NCBI GenBank assembly: GCA_001798565.1
Contig: MGSR01000039.1
Coordinates: 1,254 to 8,814, forward strand
DNA from: Deltaproteobacteria bacterium RIFCSPLOWO2_12_FULL_60_16
GTDB taxonomy: Bacteria; Desulfobacterota; Binatia; UBA9968
Reading direction: 5' to 3'
DNA length: 7,561 bases
Below the pieces are notes generated by a model. It was not told the origin of the DNA. It was given only the letters and a program-made list of their open reading frames with translations, and made no database searches. Of the stretch, positions 1-6,723 are shown piece after piece (within the stretch, counting starts at the first letter, position 1; the number at the start of each line of letters is the position of its first letter). The position numbers and the translations under genes were made by a program.

Positions 1-1390
1 GGCTCATCTCGACGATGCCGCCGGCGTTGTCCGTGATCGGGCCGAAGGTATCCATCGCCAGGATATAGGCGGCGGTGCCCAACATTCCCATGGTGGCGAC
101 CGCGGTGCCGAAGAGACCGGCGTGGGGAACGCCGCTCATGTTGCCGAGGTAGTAGGAGCCGATGATCGCCGCCGAGATCACGATCACCGGAACGGCGGTG
201 CATTCCAGCCCCACGGCGATGCCAGCGATGATGTTGGTCGCGGGACCGGTTTGAGAGGCCTCGGCTATCGATCTTACCGGACGGTATTTATATTCGGTGT
301 AGTACTGCGTGATGTACACAAAGGCCTGGGCCATGACGATGCCGATGACCCCGCAGAAGAAAAAATAGAGCCAGGCCGAAGCGGCCTCGGGGTGAGCCGC
401 GGCATCGACCGCCAGCAGCCACTTGCTGGCGACGAAAAAGCCGGCGATGGCGAGGATGCTGGCCACATAATAGCCCCGGTTGAGCGCGGCCATCGGATCG
501 CCCTTCTCGTCGGTCCTGACGATCACGATCCCGACGATCGAGGCGATCAGCCCGAAGGCGCGCGCGACCAGCGGAAAGAGCACCCCCTGAAGGCCGAAAT
601 AGGGAAAGAGACCGACACCGAGGATCATGGCGCCGATATTTTCCGCAGCCGTCGACTCGAACAGGTCGGCGCCGCGGCCCGCGCAGTCTCCGACATTGTC
701 GCCGACGAGATCGGCGATGACCGCCGGGTTGCGCGGGTCGTCTTCGGGAATCCCGGCCTCCACTTTCCCGACCAGGTCGGCGCCCACGTCCGCCGCCTTG
801 GTATAGATCCCTCCTCCGAGCTGGGCGAAGAGGGCGACAAAGGAGGCGCCGAAGCCGTAACCGACGATGGTAAAAGGGATCTTCTGCGGGTCATGGCCCA
901 TCGCCTGCAGCAGGGCATAGAGCCCGCCCACTCCCAGGAGACTCATGGCGACAACGAACAGTCCTGAAACCGCGCCGCCGCGCAGCGCGATGCGCAGGCC
1001 CTCGTTGAGACTCGTGCGCACGGCCGAGGCCGTGCGGATGTTGGCGCGGATCGACACCCACATGCCGACATAACCGGCGATCACCGAGCACAGGGCTCCC
1101 AACACAAAGGACAGGGTCGTCCAAAAGGCGAGCTCCAGGGGAGGCGCGGGATCGGCCGGATTGGGCTTGCGCACGAAACCGTAAAGCACGAAGATCAGCG
1201 CCGCCAGCAGCGCGGCCAGCAGAAGGATCGTCCGGTTCTGCCGCGCTAAAAAAGCCTCCGCGCCCTCCTTGATGGCATTGGATATCTCCTGCATCTTCTG
1301 GGTGCCGGTGTCCTTGCGCAAGACATAGCGGGCCAGGTAGACCGCGAACAACAGGGAACAAAAGCTGATCACTATGACAAATAAGATCAT
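1..1390 (-). CDS. hppA: Membrane-bound ion-translocating pyrophosphatase (partial, 3' end outside window)
   Basis: HppA hydrolyses cytoplasmic pyrophosphate and uses the energy to pump Na+ and/or H+ across the inner membrane. The first 463 residues are visible; family members are usually near 680-700. Seen: several hydrophobic segments; the first catalytic motif at residues 192-211 (GGGIYTKAADVGADLVGKVE, with K198, D201, D205); then EDDPRNP at 216-222; and the second acidic cluster at 227-246 (D227, D231, D235, D242, E245). These align one residue off the Thermotoga maritima enzyme, whose D243/E246 form the ion gate. A Glu at this position (DLFES) is typical of Na+-pumping or dual Na+/H+ types, unlike plant H+ pumps. 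The GNTT(A/K) motif that decides K+ dependence lies beyond the window edge. The start is ATG at 1390. An overlapping in-frame GTG at 1393 sits at better spacing from the AAGGAAG ribosome-binding sequence and could be the true start. The gene lies 39 bp after tatC with no terminator between, so the two are probably cotranscribed. Confidence 0.96.
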   Translation of the reverse strand, partial: MILFVIVISFCSLLFAVYLARYVLRKDTGTQKMQEISNAIKEGAEAFLARQNRTILLLAALLAALIFVLYGFVRKPNPADPAPPLELAFWTTLSFVLGALCSVIAGYVGMWVSIRANIRTASAVRTSLNEGLRIALRGGAVSGLFVVAMSLLGVGGLYALLQAMGHDPQKIPFTIVGYGFGASFVALFAQLGGGIYTKAADVGADLVGKVEAGIPEDDPRNPAVIADLVGDNVGDCAGRGADLFESTAAENIGAMILGVGLFPYFGLQGVLFPLVARAFGLIASIVGIVIVRTDEKGDPMAALNRGYYVASILAIAGFFVASKWLLAVDAAAHPEAASAWLYFFFCGVIGIVMAQAFVYITQYYTEYKYRPVRSIAEASQTGPATNIIAGIAVGLECTAVPVIVISAAIIGSYYLGNMSGVPHAGLFGTAVATMGMLGTAAYILAMDTFGPITDNAGGIVEMS

Positions 1391-1429
1391 CACGCGTTGC
1401 GCTTCCTTTCTCTCAAGATGTCATGCTCA

Positions 1430-2137
1430 TTACGTTTTGCGCCAGAGATAAGCTACCCCAATACTCAACAGATAGAGCAGCGTCAAGGGGATCGCCAGGA
1501 GAATCTGGGAGGCGATATCGGGGCCCGGCGTTAGAATCGCCGCGACGATGAAGATGGCGATAATCGCGTAGCGAAAGGTTCGCCACATGCTGCGGTAATT
1601 CCACAATCCCAGCCGGACCAGAAAAAAAGTAAAAAGCGGCAGCTCGAAGGTGACGCCAAAAGCCAGGATCATACGCGAAAAGAAGGTAAAGTACTCGCCG
1701 ATCCGAATCTCCGGAGAGACCGCCAGGGAGCGGTACTGGTCGATGAAGTAGAGAAAGGCGACCGGCAAAACCGCCCGGTAACAAAAGTAGGCCCCTCCGA
1801 GAAAGAAAAGAGACGTAAACAGCACAAAGGGAATCACGAGTCTCTTCTCACGATCCTGTAGTCCCGGCGCGATGAAGCGCCAGAGCTGATAAAAAATAAC
1901 CGGGCTCGCGACAAAGGCCCCCGCCACCAGGGCGACCTTCATCTCGAAGAAAAACGCCTCGGCCACCCCGGTGCCGATCAATCCCTGCCCCGGCTGCAGG
2001 GTCCCCATCAGCGGCGCGATCATAAACGCGACAATCCGGTCGGAAAACTGGAAACACAAGAGAAAGGCCGACACGACCGCCGCCAAGGACTTGATGAGGC
2101 ACCAGCGCAGCTCCTCCAGGTGCTCGGTAAAGGTCAT
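1430..2137 (-). CDS. tatC: Sec-independent protein translocase subunit TatC
   Basis: TatC is the inner-membrane receptor that binds twin-arginine signal peptides, with TatB, and recruits TatA to export folded proteins. Seen in the 235-residue product: the N-terminal HLEELR motif at residues 6-11 (E9, equivalent to E. coli E15); the FIAPGL...E loop at 88-97 (F88 and E97, equivalent to F94 and E103); FGVTFELP at 160-167; the C-terminal TPGPD motif at 203-207; and six strongly hydrophobic segments. Length is slightly below E. coli TatC (258). The chosen ATG at 2137 has an AGGGA ribosome-binding site 7 nt upstream. An in-frame ATG at 2155 would add six residues and match E. coli numbering exactly, but it has no clear ribosome-binding site. 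A TTG at 2185 follows directly on an in-frame stop and is unlikely. No tatA or tatB is in the window. The gene lies downstream of a strong terminator and just upstream of hppA. Confidence 0.96.
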   Translation of the reverse strand: MTFTEHLEELRWCLIKSLAAVVSAFLLCFQFSDRIVAFMIAPLMGTLQPGQGLIGTGVAEAFFFEMKVALVAGAFVASPVIFYQLWRFIAPGLQDREKRLVIPFVLFTSLFFLGGAYFCYRAVLPVAFLYFIDQYRSLAVSPEIRIGEYFTFFSRMILAFGVTFELPLFTFFLVRLGLWNYRSMWRTFRYAIIAIFIVAAILTPGPDIASQILLAIPLTLLYLLSIGVAYLWRKT

Positions 2138-2202
2138 GAAGGGATCCCTGCCCATGGCGCCGCCGTCGTTGGCTTGCGAGAACAATTTCCCGGTTTAGTT
2201 GC

Positions 2203-2237
2203 AAAAAAAGGGGAAGGTTGGAAATCCTTCCCCTTTT
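2203..2237 (-). terminator. Strong intrinsic (Rho-independent) terminator after the small lipoprotein gene
   Basis: On the minus strand, AAAAGGGGAAGG (2226-2237) pairs perfectly with CCTTCCCCTTTT (2206-2217): 12 bp around an 8-nt loop. The T run continues to 2203, giving 7 Ts in all. It begins 36 nt after the lipoprotein stop codon, and its T run ends 65 nt before the tatC ATG at 2137. The plus-strand reading has only four Ts, so termination is expected mainly on the minus strand. Confidence 0.9.
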
Positions 2238-2272
2238 CGGGTTGCCTCAACCAGAATAAGGCTGTTACGACC

Positions 2273-2524
2273 TTACTTGGTTTTTGCCTCTGCTTTCTTC
2301 TCCGCTGGCTTGGCTTCCGCCGGGGCTGCCGGAGCCGCCGCGCCTCCCGCTGGAGCAGGGGCCATCGCGCCGGTCTCACCGGGCGCGCCGCCCGCCGGGG
2401 CCGCCGGTGCCGCCGGTGCCGGAGCTGGAGGAGGAGCTGGTTCTTCCTTCTTGCCACAACCGGCTACGGCTAGTGTCAAAGTAAAGAGGGCTACACCCGA
2501 CCACAAAACGATTCTCTTTCCCAT
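2273..2524 (-). CDS. Small Ala/Pro-rich lipoprotein of unknown function
   Basis: The 83-residue product begins with a lipoprotein signal peptide: MGKR n-region, hydrophobic stretch 5-18, and lipobox LAVAGC with the lipidated Cys at residue 23. The mature part is only 61 residues. It starts GKKEE, continues as low-complexity Ala/Pro/Gly, and ends in a Lys/Glu/Ala-rich tail with a terminal Lys. By the E. coli +2 rule, Gly after Cys would favour sorting to the outer membrane. No catalytic fold is likely; a periplasm-spanning spacer or peptidoglycan-contacting tail is possible but is inference. The gene is well supported despite its size: it has an almost perfect ribosome-binding site (AAGGAGGTGA, 6 nt before ATG), a plausible promoter, and a strong terminator directly after. 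It sits between mrcA and tatC on the same strand. I do not recognise the family. Confidence 0.88.
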   Translation of the reverse strand: MGKRIVLWSGVALFTLTLAVAGCGKKEEPAPPPAPAPAAPAAPAGGAPGETGAMAPAPAGGAAAPAAPAEAKPAEKKAEAKTK

Positions 2525-2530
2525 CTTGAT

Positions 2531-2540
2531 TCACCTCCTT
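2531..2540 (-). promoter_or_regulatory. Near-consensus ribosome binding site of the small lipoprotein gene
   Basis: The minus-strand sequence AAGGAGGTGA ends 6 nt before the ATG at 2524. It is complementary over its full length to the 3' end of 16S rRNA and is the best Shine-Dalgarno sequence in the window. It suggests high translation of the lipoprotein and fixes its start codon. Confidence 0.85.
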
Positions 2541-2575
2541 TCGCGCATCAAAGACCCATTGCTGAGAACACATTT

Positions 2576-2604
2576 TTTATTGCACAAGTATCCCCCACTT
2601 TCAA
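2576..2604 (-). promoter_or_regulatory. Putative sigma-70-type promoter for the small lipoprotein gene
   Basis: On the minus strand, TTGAAA (2599-2604, 5 of 6 to the -35 consensus) is followed after 17 bp by AATAAA (2576-2581, 4 of 6 to the -10 consensus) in an AT-rich patch. Transcription would start near 2569 and give a leader of roughly 45 nt. The site lies in the 141-bp gap after mrcA (2525-2665), in which I see no intrinsic terminator with a T run. Readthrough from mrcA is therefore also possible. Confidence 0.5.
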
Positions 2605-2665
2605 GGGGAAATGAGGAAAAGCGGATTCACAGCTCCGGGACCAAAGTCGCAGATTCCGAAGACTG

Positions 2666-4708
2666 CTATTCCGGGTCTGCTTCTTCCGATGAAAGGTCGC
2701 CGTCATCTGCTTCGGCTTTCGCCCGCGGGGGCGGAGCTGTCTTCGATCCGCTGACGATCGGAATCCTCGCCCGCAGGGAGTTCTCGAAGACGGGAACCGG
2801 GTAACCGGCCTCCTTGAAATTGACCTCCAACCAGTCGATCCCCTCAGGGACAAGAAAGTCTTCCGATCCGGATTCCCGGCCGGCCTCGGTCATGAAGCCA
2901 AGCCAGATCGGCAACGCGGTCCTTGCCCCGGTCTCCCGATCTCCCACCGGACGATGGTCGTCGTAGCCGACCCAGACCCCGGCGATGAGAGCCGGGGTAT
3001 AACCGATGAACCAGCCGTCACGGAACTCACTGGTCGTCCCGGTCTTGCCGGCGACGTGACGCCCGAGCTTCGCCACCGCTCTCCCGGTGCCGCTCTGGAC
3101 CACGTTTTTCAACATGTCCGTGATCACGTAGGATATCTCCGGCGAGATCACCTGCTTCGTCTCGGGGCCGTTTTCCTCCAACAATTTCCCGTTCCGGTCC
3201 GTAACCCTGGTGACAAACAGCGGTTCGACAAGCTGACCGCCGTTGGCAAAGACGGCATAAGCGCGCACGAGCTCGAGGAGCGACAGGGACGAAGAGCCCA
3301 GAGACAGAGAGAGATTCTTTTCCATAGGAGACTCTATCCCCAGCTTGCGGGCCTGCCTTATGACCCGCTCCACTCCCAGGCGCCCCACCAGACGAACCGC
3401 CACGCTGTTCAGGGAATGGGCCAGGGCGCTGCGCAGCGTAACCGGCCCGAAGAACCGATTTTGGTAATTCTGCGGGCGCCAGTATTTCCCCGGCGCCATG
3501 CGGTAGTTGAGCGGACCGTCCCGGATTACGGACAACTCCGACAGGCCGCTCTCCAGGGCGGCTGAATAGATAATCGGTTTAAAGGCGCTTCCCGGCTGTC
3601 GTTTTGCCTGCACGGCGCGATTATACTCGCTCAACGAGAAATCGTACCCTCCCACCAGGGCGCGCACGGCGCCGGTGCGCGGATCCAGCGCCAGAAGCGC
3701 CCCCTCCACTTCTCCCTTGGCGGGGTCGGCGGAGCCGGTCTTTTTCCTGAGCCTCAGGCGGACCTCGTCCAATCCGTCCCGCACCGCCTTCTGCGCGGCC
3801 AACTGCAGCGACGCATCCAGCGATGTGTAGATCTGAAGCCCCCCCTGCAGAAGGGGATCAAAGCCGTAGCGCTCCCCGATCGTTTGACGGATATATTCCA
3901 CGAAGTGGGGGGCGATCTGGGAGTTGAGCATGGGGGCCGGCGTCAGCCGGATCGGAACATGGAGGGCCTCTTGATACGCCGCCTCGGCAAGAAACTTCTC
4001 CTCCAGCATTCGTTTCAGAACGTAGCGCTGCCTCTCGGTCGCGGAAAAAAAATCCCGGTAGGGAGAGCTCCGGCTCGGCGAGCGCGGCAGCCCCGCGAGC
4101 AACGCCGCCTCGGCCACGCTTAGGCTCTCCACCCCCTTGGCGAAATAGTCCCGGCTGGCCGCCTCTATGCCGTAATTGCCGTGGCCGAAATAGACCTGAT
4201 TGAGATAGAGGTGGAGAATCTCCTCCTTGGTATGGTTCGTCTCGACCCGGTAGGCCAAAATGGCCTCCCGGATCTTGCGCCTGAGGGTCCTTTCCGGTGT
4301 GAGAAAGAAGCCGCGCACGAGCTGCTGCGTGAGGGTGCTGCCTCCTTCGCGCACTCCGCCTTTCCTCAAGTTGGCGAAAAAGGCGCGCAGGATGGCGAAC
4401 CCGTCCACTCCCTTGTGCGTAAAGAAGCGCGCGTCCTCGGCGGCAAGGAAGGCCTGGATCACGTGAGACGGAACCCGATCCAGCGGAACGACGATTCTTC
4501 TTTGATGGTAGAACTCTCCGATCGGCCGGCCGCGCACGTCATAAACCGTGCTGACCACCGGCGGCTGATAGTTCGTCAAATCCAAACGACGGGGCAGGTC
4601 GTGGCCGTAGTAGTAAACCAGCCCGAGCATACCGGCCAGCCCAAAAAAGAAAACAACGGCAAAGCTCAAAAGGATGATTCTATAAAAAACGAAACCGGGA
4701 CTTTTCAA
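2666..4708 (-). CDS. mrcA: Bifunctional class A penicillin-binding protein (PBP1A type: glycosyltransferase + transpeptidase)
   Basis: This enzyme polymerises lipid II into glycan strands and cross-links their peptides on the periplasmic side of the inner membrane. Seen in 680 residues: one N-terminal membrane anchor (about 8-33). The GT51 glycosyltransferase domain has catalytic E91 in EDARFFTHKG, GGSTLTQQL at 122-130, E148 in RKIRE, and EEILHLYLNQVYFG at 162-175. The transpeptidase domain has SxxK at 374-377 (nucleophile S374 in PGSAFK), SLN at 432-434, and KTGTT at 555-559. The tail (about 655-680) is Pro/Ala then acidic and looks disordered. E. coli PBP1A has about 850 residues; the shorter length fits absence of the extra OB-like domain. 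The start is TTG at 4708, supported by AGAAGGTG 5 nt upstream and by the anchor beginning just after; no ATG precedes the anchor. It lies downstream of murJ, which supplies its substrate. ponA or mrcB are alternative symbols for the same class. Confidence 0.96.
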   Translation of the reverse strand: MKSPGFVFYRIILLSFAVVFFFGLAGMLGLVYYYGHDLPRRLDLTNYQPPVVSTVYDVRGRPIGEFYHQRRIVVPLDRVPSHVIQAFLAAEDARFFTHKGVDGFAILRAFFANLRKGGVREGGSTLTQQLVRGFFLTPERTLRRKIREAILAYRVETNHTKEEILHLYLNQVYFGHGNYGIEAASRDYFAKGVESLSVAEAALLAGLPRSPSRSSPYRDFFSATERQRYVLKRMLEEKFLAEAAYQEALHVPIRLTPAPMLNSQIAPHFVEYIRQTIGERYGFDPLLQGGLQIYTSLDASLQLAAQKAVRDGLDEVRLRLRKKTGSADPAKGEVEGALLALDPRTGAVRALVGGYDFSLSEYNRAVQAKRQPGSAFKPIIYSAALESGLSELSVIRDGPLNYRMAPGKYWRPQNYQNRFFGPVTLRSALAHSLNSVAVRLVGRLGVERVIRQARKLGIESPMEKNLSLSLGSSSLSLLELVRAYAVFANGGQLVEPLFVTRVTDRNGKLLEENGPETKQVISPEISYVITDMLKNVVQSGTGRAVAKLGRHVAGKTGTTSEFRDGWFIGYTPALIAGVWVGYDDHRPVGDRETGARTALPIWLGFMTEAGRESGSEDFLVPEGIDWLEVNFKEAGYPVPVFENSLRARIPIVSGSKTAPPPRAKAEADDGDLSSEEADPE

Positions 4709-4713
4709 CTGCG

Positions 4714-4721
4714 CACCTTCT
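4714..4721 (-). promoter_or_regulatory. Ribosome binding site that supports the TTG start of mrcA
   Basis: Minus-strand AGAAGGTG lies 5 nt before TTG at 4708 (7 nt from the AAGG core). It is the main reason for choosing a TTG start, since no in-frame ATG or GTG lies upstream of the membrane anchor. Confidence 0.7.
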
Positions 4722-4730
4722 GGTAACGGA

Positions 4731-4739
4731 ATTCTATCA
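4731..4739 (-). promoter_or_regulatory. Putative extended -10 promoter of mrcA
   Basis: The minus strand reads TGATAGAAT, which matches the extended -10 pattern TGnTATAAT at all but one position. There is no good -35 hexamer upstream, as is usual for extended -10 promoters. Transcription would start near 4724, leaving a very short leader of about 15 nt that still includes the ribosome binding site at 4714-4721. Confidence 0.4.
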
Positions 4740-4816
4740 GAACCCCAAAAACATTTCTAAGCGCCCCGATTGCCCGCCTCGATCCGCGACAAGCTTGCAA
4801 AAAAGTCTCAGACCGG

Positions 4817-4843
4817 AAAAACCCGCGAAAGATACTCCCGCGG
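4817..4843 (-). terminator. Terminator-like hairpin in the murJ-mrcA gap
   Basis: On the minus strand, CCGCGGGA (4836-4843) can pair with TTTCGCGG (4823-4830): five G-C, two G-U and one A-U pairs around a 5-nt loop. One G and then five Ts (4817-4821) follow. It lies about 160 nt after the murJ stop and about 110 nt before the mrcA start. It could end murJ transcripts or a short leader RNA. The U-G pairs weaken the stem, so this is a candidate only. Confidence 0.45.
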
Positions 4844-4888
4844 CCCGCTGCTCTTCTCGGCCAAGAGAGGGCCCCAATTCACAAAAAC

Positions 4889-4910
4889 TGTTTATAAGTT
4901 GTTGATAAGT
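4889..4910. repeat. Tandem 11-mer resembling paired DnaA boxes
   Basis: The plus strand has TGTTTATAAGT followed immediately by TGTTGATAAGT, with 10 of 11 bases the same. On the minus strand the cores read TTATAAACA and TTATCAACA, which match the DnaA box TTATCCACA at 7 and 8 of 9 positions. The 11-bp period places both on the same face of the helix. The copies lie about 180 bp upstream of the mrcA start. No other boxes or AT-rich unwinding region are seen, so this is not a replication origin. Confidence 0.4.
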
Positions 4911-4936
4911 CGCCCAGGGCTCAAAGTACAAGGCTG

Positions 4937-4956
4937 AAAATCGCTAACGCGAGCGA
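4937..4956 (-). terminator. Possible weak terminator of murJ
   Basis: The minus strand reads TCGCT, a 6-nt loop, AGCGA, then four Ts, starting 44 nt after the murJ stop at 5001. The 5-bp stem and short T run make it weak. It is the first hairpin downstream of murJ and so the nearest candidate for its 3' end. Confidence 0.35.
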
Positions 4957-5000
4957 ATCGCCTAAATTCTCAGCATGAAATACGACGTTATATCAAATAG

Positions 5001-6662
5001 TTAGACAAATATTTTTAAAAGACGCCCGCTGATTTTGAGCCCGATTTCGCGCACCACCGGCCACTCCGGGCTGCGCAGGAGACGACTCAAGGCGAGATAA
5101 AGCACAGTGCCAAGTCCAAGCAGCGAAAGGAAAATCGCGCCATGCCACCACAGGCTCCTCTCCGCGCCGACCCAGTCGACGCTGCGAGCGATAAGAAGGA
5201 GCGGAAGCGCCATCAGCAGAGCATTGAAAAGATTGTGCCGGAATGAGAAAAAGAAATCCGTCAAAGGAAACGGCCGCAAACGACGACGCAGAATCCAAAG
5301 CAACGCCAGAAAATTAAAAGTCGCCGAGATGGCAGTGGCCAGGGCGAGTCCGCCGTGGGACAGCGAGAAAATAGCGATGCCTCCGGAGGCGGTTGCGATC
5401 ATGCGGGTTAGCAGGTTGGGATCCGAACCGCTCGATATCTCTCCCATCAGCGCCAGGCTGCAAACAAAATTCAGCGCGAACGACCAGGAGGCGACCCATA
5501 CCGGCGTCCGGGTATCTTCCATGGCGTAAAACACGGGCACCACCAGCCTGGTGCCGGAGACTCCCCACAACCCCAAAGAAAAATAGATCAGCGCCCGGGC
5601 CGTGCCGAGCGTGGCCGCGGCATCAAACGCGCCCCGCTGAAATAGCAGAGAAAAAACCGGCACCGAGACCACCATCAGTCCGAGCGTGGCCGGAAGGGAG
5701 ATGAAGTTGACCAGCCTCAGCGAATAGGACAGACCCGCCTTCAACTCGGCAATTTCTTTCCGGGCCACCAGCGAGGAGAAACTCGGCAGCGCCGCGGTCC
5801 CCAAGGCCACGGCAAAGATCCCGAGCGGAAATTGCAGCAGCCGGTCCGCATAATAGAGGTAGGAGACGCTTCCCTCGGGCAGCAGGGAGGCCAGAATCGT
5901 GCTCACCAAGACATTGATCTGATAGACCGCCGCGCCGAAGAGCATCGGCCCCATGAGCAGGAGCAGGCGCTTGAGAGCCGGATCCGTGAAGTGATAATCC
6001 GGGGCGTAGGTGAATCCTTGGCGCGACAGGTAGGGTATCTGGAGAAGGAGCTGCGTCGCGCCGCCGATCACAACCCCGTATCCAAGGGCGATCACCGGCC
6101 GGTCCAGAAAAGGAGCGAAGAGAAGCGCGCACAGAACGATCGAGAGGTTGAGCAGGACCGGAGACAAAGCCGGGGCCATGAAATGGCGCAACGAGTTCAG
6201 CACCCCCATCGCCAGGGCGACCAGGCTGACAAAAAATACGTACGGGAACATCAGCCGGGTAAGGAAAACCGTGAGCGCGAATTTCTCCCCGTCGGCCCTG
6301 AACCCCGGCGCAAACAGCTCGGTGAGGGGCGCGGCAAAGAAAATCCCGAGAAGGGTGAGCAGCCCCAAGAACAACCCGGCAAAGGTAAAAACGATGCGGG
6401 CGATCCGCATGGCTTCGTCTTTTCCCCGGTTGGTCAGATAGTCCGTGAAGATCGGGATAAAACCCGCTGTGAGCGCGCCCTCCGCGGTCAGACGGCGCAG
6501 CAGGTTAGGGATCCTGAAAGCGACAAAAAAGGCATCCGCCACCCCCTGGGCTCCGAAGAGGTAGCCGACCACCATGTCGCGTAGCAGTCCGGTGAGCCGG
6601 CTGAGGAGGGTGAAAAACCCGACCACGCCCGCCGCCCTGGTAATTCTCCCAACCTCTTCCAT
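5001..6662 (-). CDS. murJ: Lipid II flippase MurJ (MviN family)
   Basis: MurJ moves the peptidoglycan precursor lipid II from the cytoplasmic to the periplasmic leaflet of the inner membrane and belongs to the MOP exporter superfamily. Seen in 553 residues: many hydrophobic helices throughout, consistent with the family's 14. Family motifs are SRLTGLLRD at 21-29, ADAFFVAFRIPNLLRR at 42-57, AEGALTAGFIPIF at 60-72, YYADRLLQFPLG at 270-281, and a second-half FYAMEDTRTPV at 378-388. Residues matching functionally important E. coli positions are present: R22, R28, D43, R56/R57 and R274. Compared with E. coli MurJ (511), there is an extra loop of roughly 25 residues at about 408-434. The ATG at 6662 has GAGGAG 8 nt upstream; another ATG at 6667 is out of frame. 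It is divergent from rpsT with a 61-bp gap, and its substrate feeds the penicillin-binding protein encoded downstream. Confidence 0.97.
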   Translation of the reverse strand: MEEVGRITRAAGVVGFFTLLSRLTGLLRDMVVGYLFGAQGVADAFFVAFRIPNLLRRLTAEGALTAGFIPIFTDYLTNRGKDEAMRIARIVFTFAGLFLGLLTLLGIFFAAPLTELFAPGFRADGEKFALTVFLTRLMFPYVFFVSLVALAMGVLNSLRHFMAPALSPVLLNLSIVLCALLFAPFLDRPVIALGYGVVIGGATQLLLQIPYLSRQGFTYAPDYHFTDPALKRLLLLMGPMLFGAAVYQINVLVSTILASLLPEGSVSYLYYADRLLQFPLGIFAVALGTAALPSFSSLVARKEIAELKAGLSYSLRLVNFISLPATLGLMVVSVPVFSLLFQRGAFDAAATLGTARALIYFSLGLWGVSGTRLVVPVFYAMEDTRTPVWVASWSFALNFVCSLALMGEISSGSDPNLLTRMIATASGGIAIFSLSHGGLALATAISATFNFLALLWILRRRLRPFPLTDFFFSFRHNLFNALLMALPLLLIARSVDWVGAERSLWWHGAIFLSLLGLGTVLYLALSRLLRSPEWPVVREIGLKISGRLLKIFV

Positions 6663-6723
6663 CGCATTGACTCCTCAACTGGCAAATGGTAAGCAGTAAG
6701 CACTAATCACACGGAGGTAGCCC
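6663..6723. promoter_or_regulatory. Divergent murJ / rpsT intergenic region
   Basis: This 61-bp gap must hold the 5' leaders of both divergent genes. A TTGACT at 6667-6672 fits a plus-strand -35 element for rpsT, but no good -10 lies 16-18 bp downstream. An imperfect tandem TAAGCAG/TAAGCAC is present at 6690-6703. No convincing murJ promoter is visible, so one or both promoters may extend into the neighbouring coding sequence. Confidence 0.3.
6713..6718 (+). promoter_or_regulatory. Ribosome binding site supporting the TTG start of rpsT
   Basis: GGAGGT lies 5 nt before the TTG at 6724. It fixes the start of rpsT at a UUG codon, because the S20 N-terminus (AVHPSVIKR) begins at the next codon. 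Confidence 0.8.

Noticed and set aside
122..967. Long plus-strand open frame of 281 codons
   Set aside because: It lies antisense to hppA, whose motifs are unmistakable. Its translation is rich in Arg, Asp and Gly with no recognisable domain, a typical shadow in GC-rich DNA.
2592..2610. Hairpin TCCCC / GGGGA after mrcA
   Set aside because: It has no T run on the minus strand and overlaps the -35 element of the lipoprotein promoter, so I do not call it a terminator.
2199..2804. Plus-strand open frame of 201 codons across the lipoprotein gene
   Set aside because: It spans the terminator, the lipoprotein gene, its promoter and the mrcA 3' end in antisense, and has low-complexity Ala/Gly content without a ribosome binding site.
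4181..4726. Plus-strand open frame of 181 codons
   Set aside because: It is antisense to the conserved glycosyltransferase domain of mrcA and has no recognisable motifs.
4889..4910. Replication origin
   Set aside because: There are only two imperfect DnaA-box-like sites, no dnaA, dnaN or gidA nearby, and no clear unwinding region.
4737..4931. Minus-strand open frame of 64 codons in the murJ-mrcA gap
   Set aside because: Its start lies in the DnaA-box-like repeat area without a good ribosome binding site, it reads through the terminator-like hairpin, and no signal peptide or motif is visible. It cannot be fully excluded.
5832..6584. Plus-strand open frame of 250 codons
   Set aside because: It lies antisense to murJ. 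Its composition is highly charged (Arg/Glu/Gln), as expected from reading hydrophobic codons backwards.
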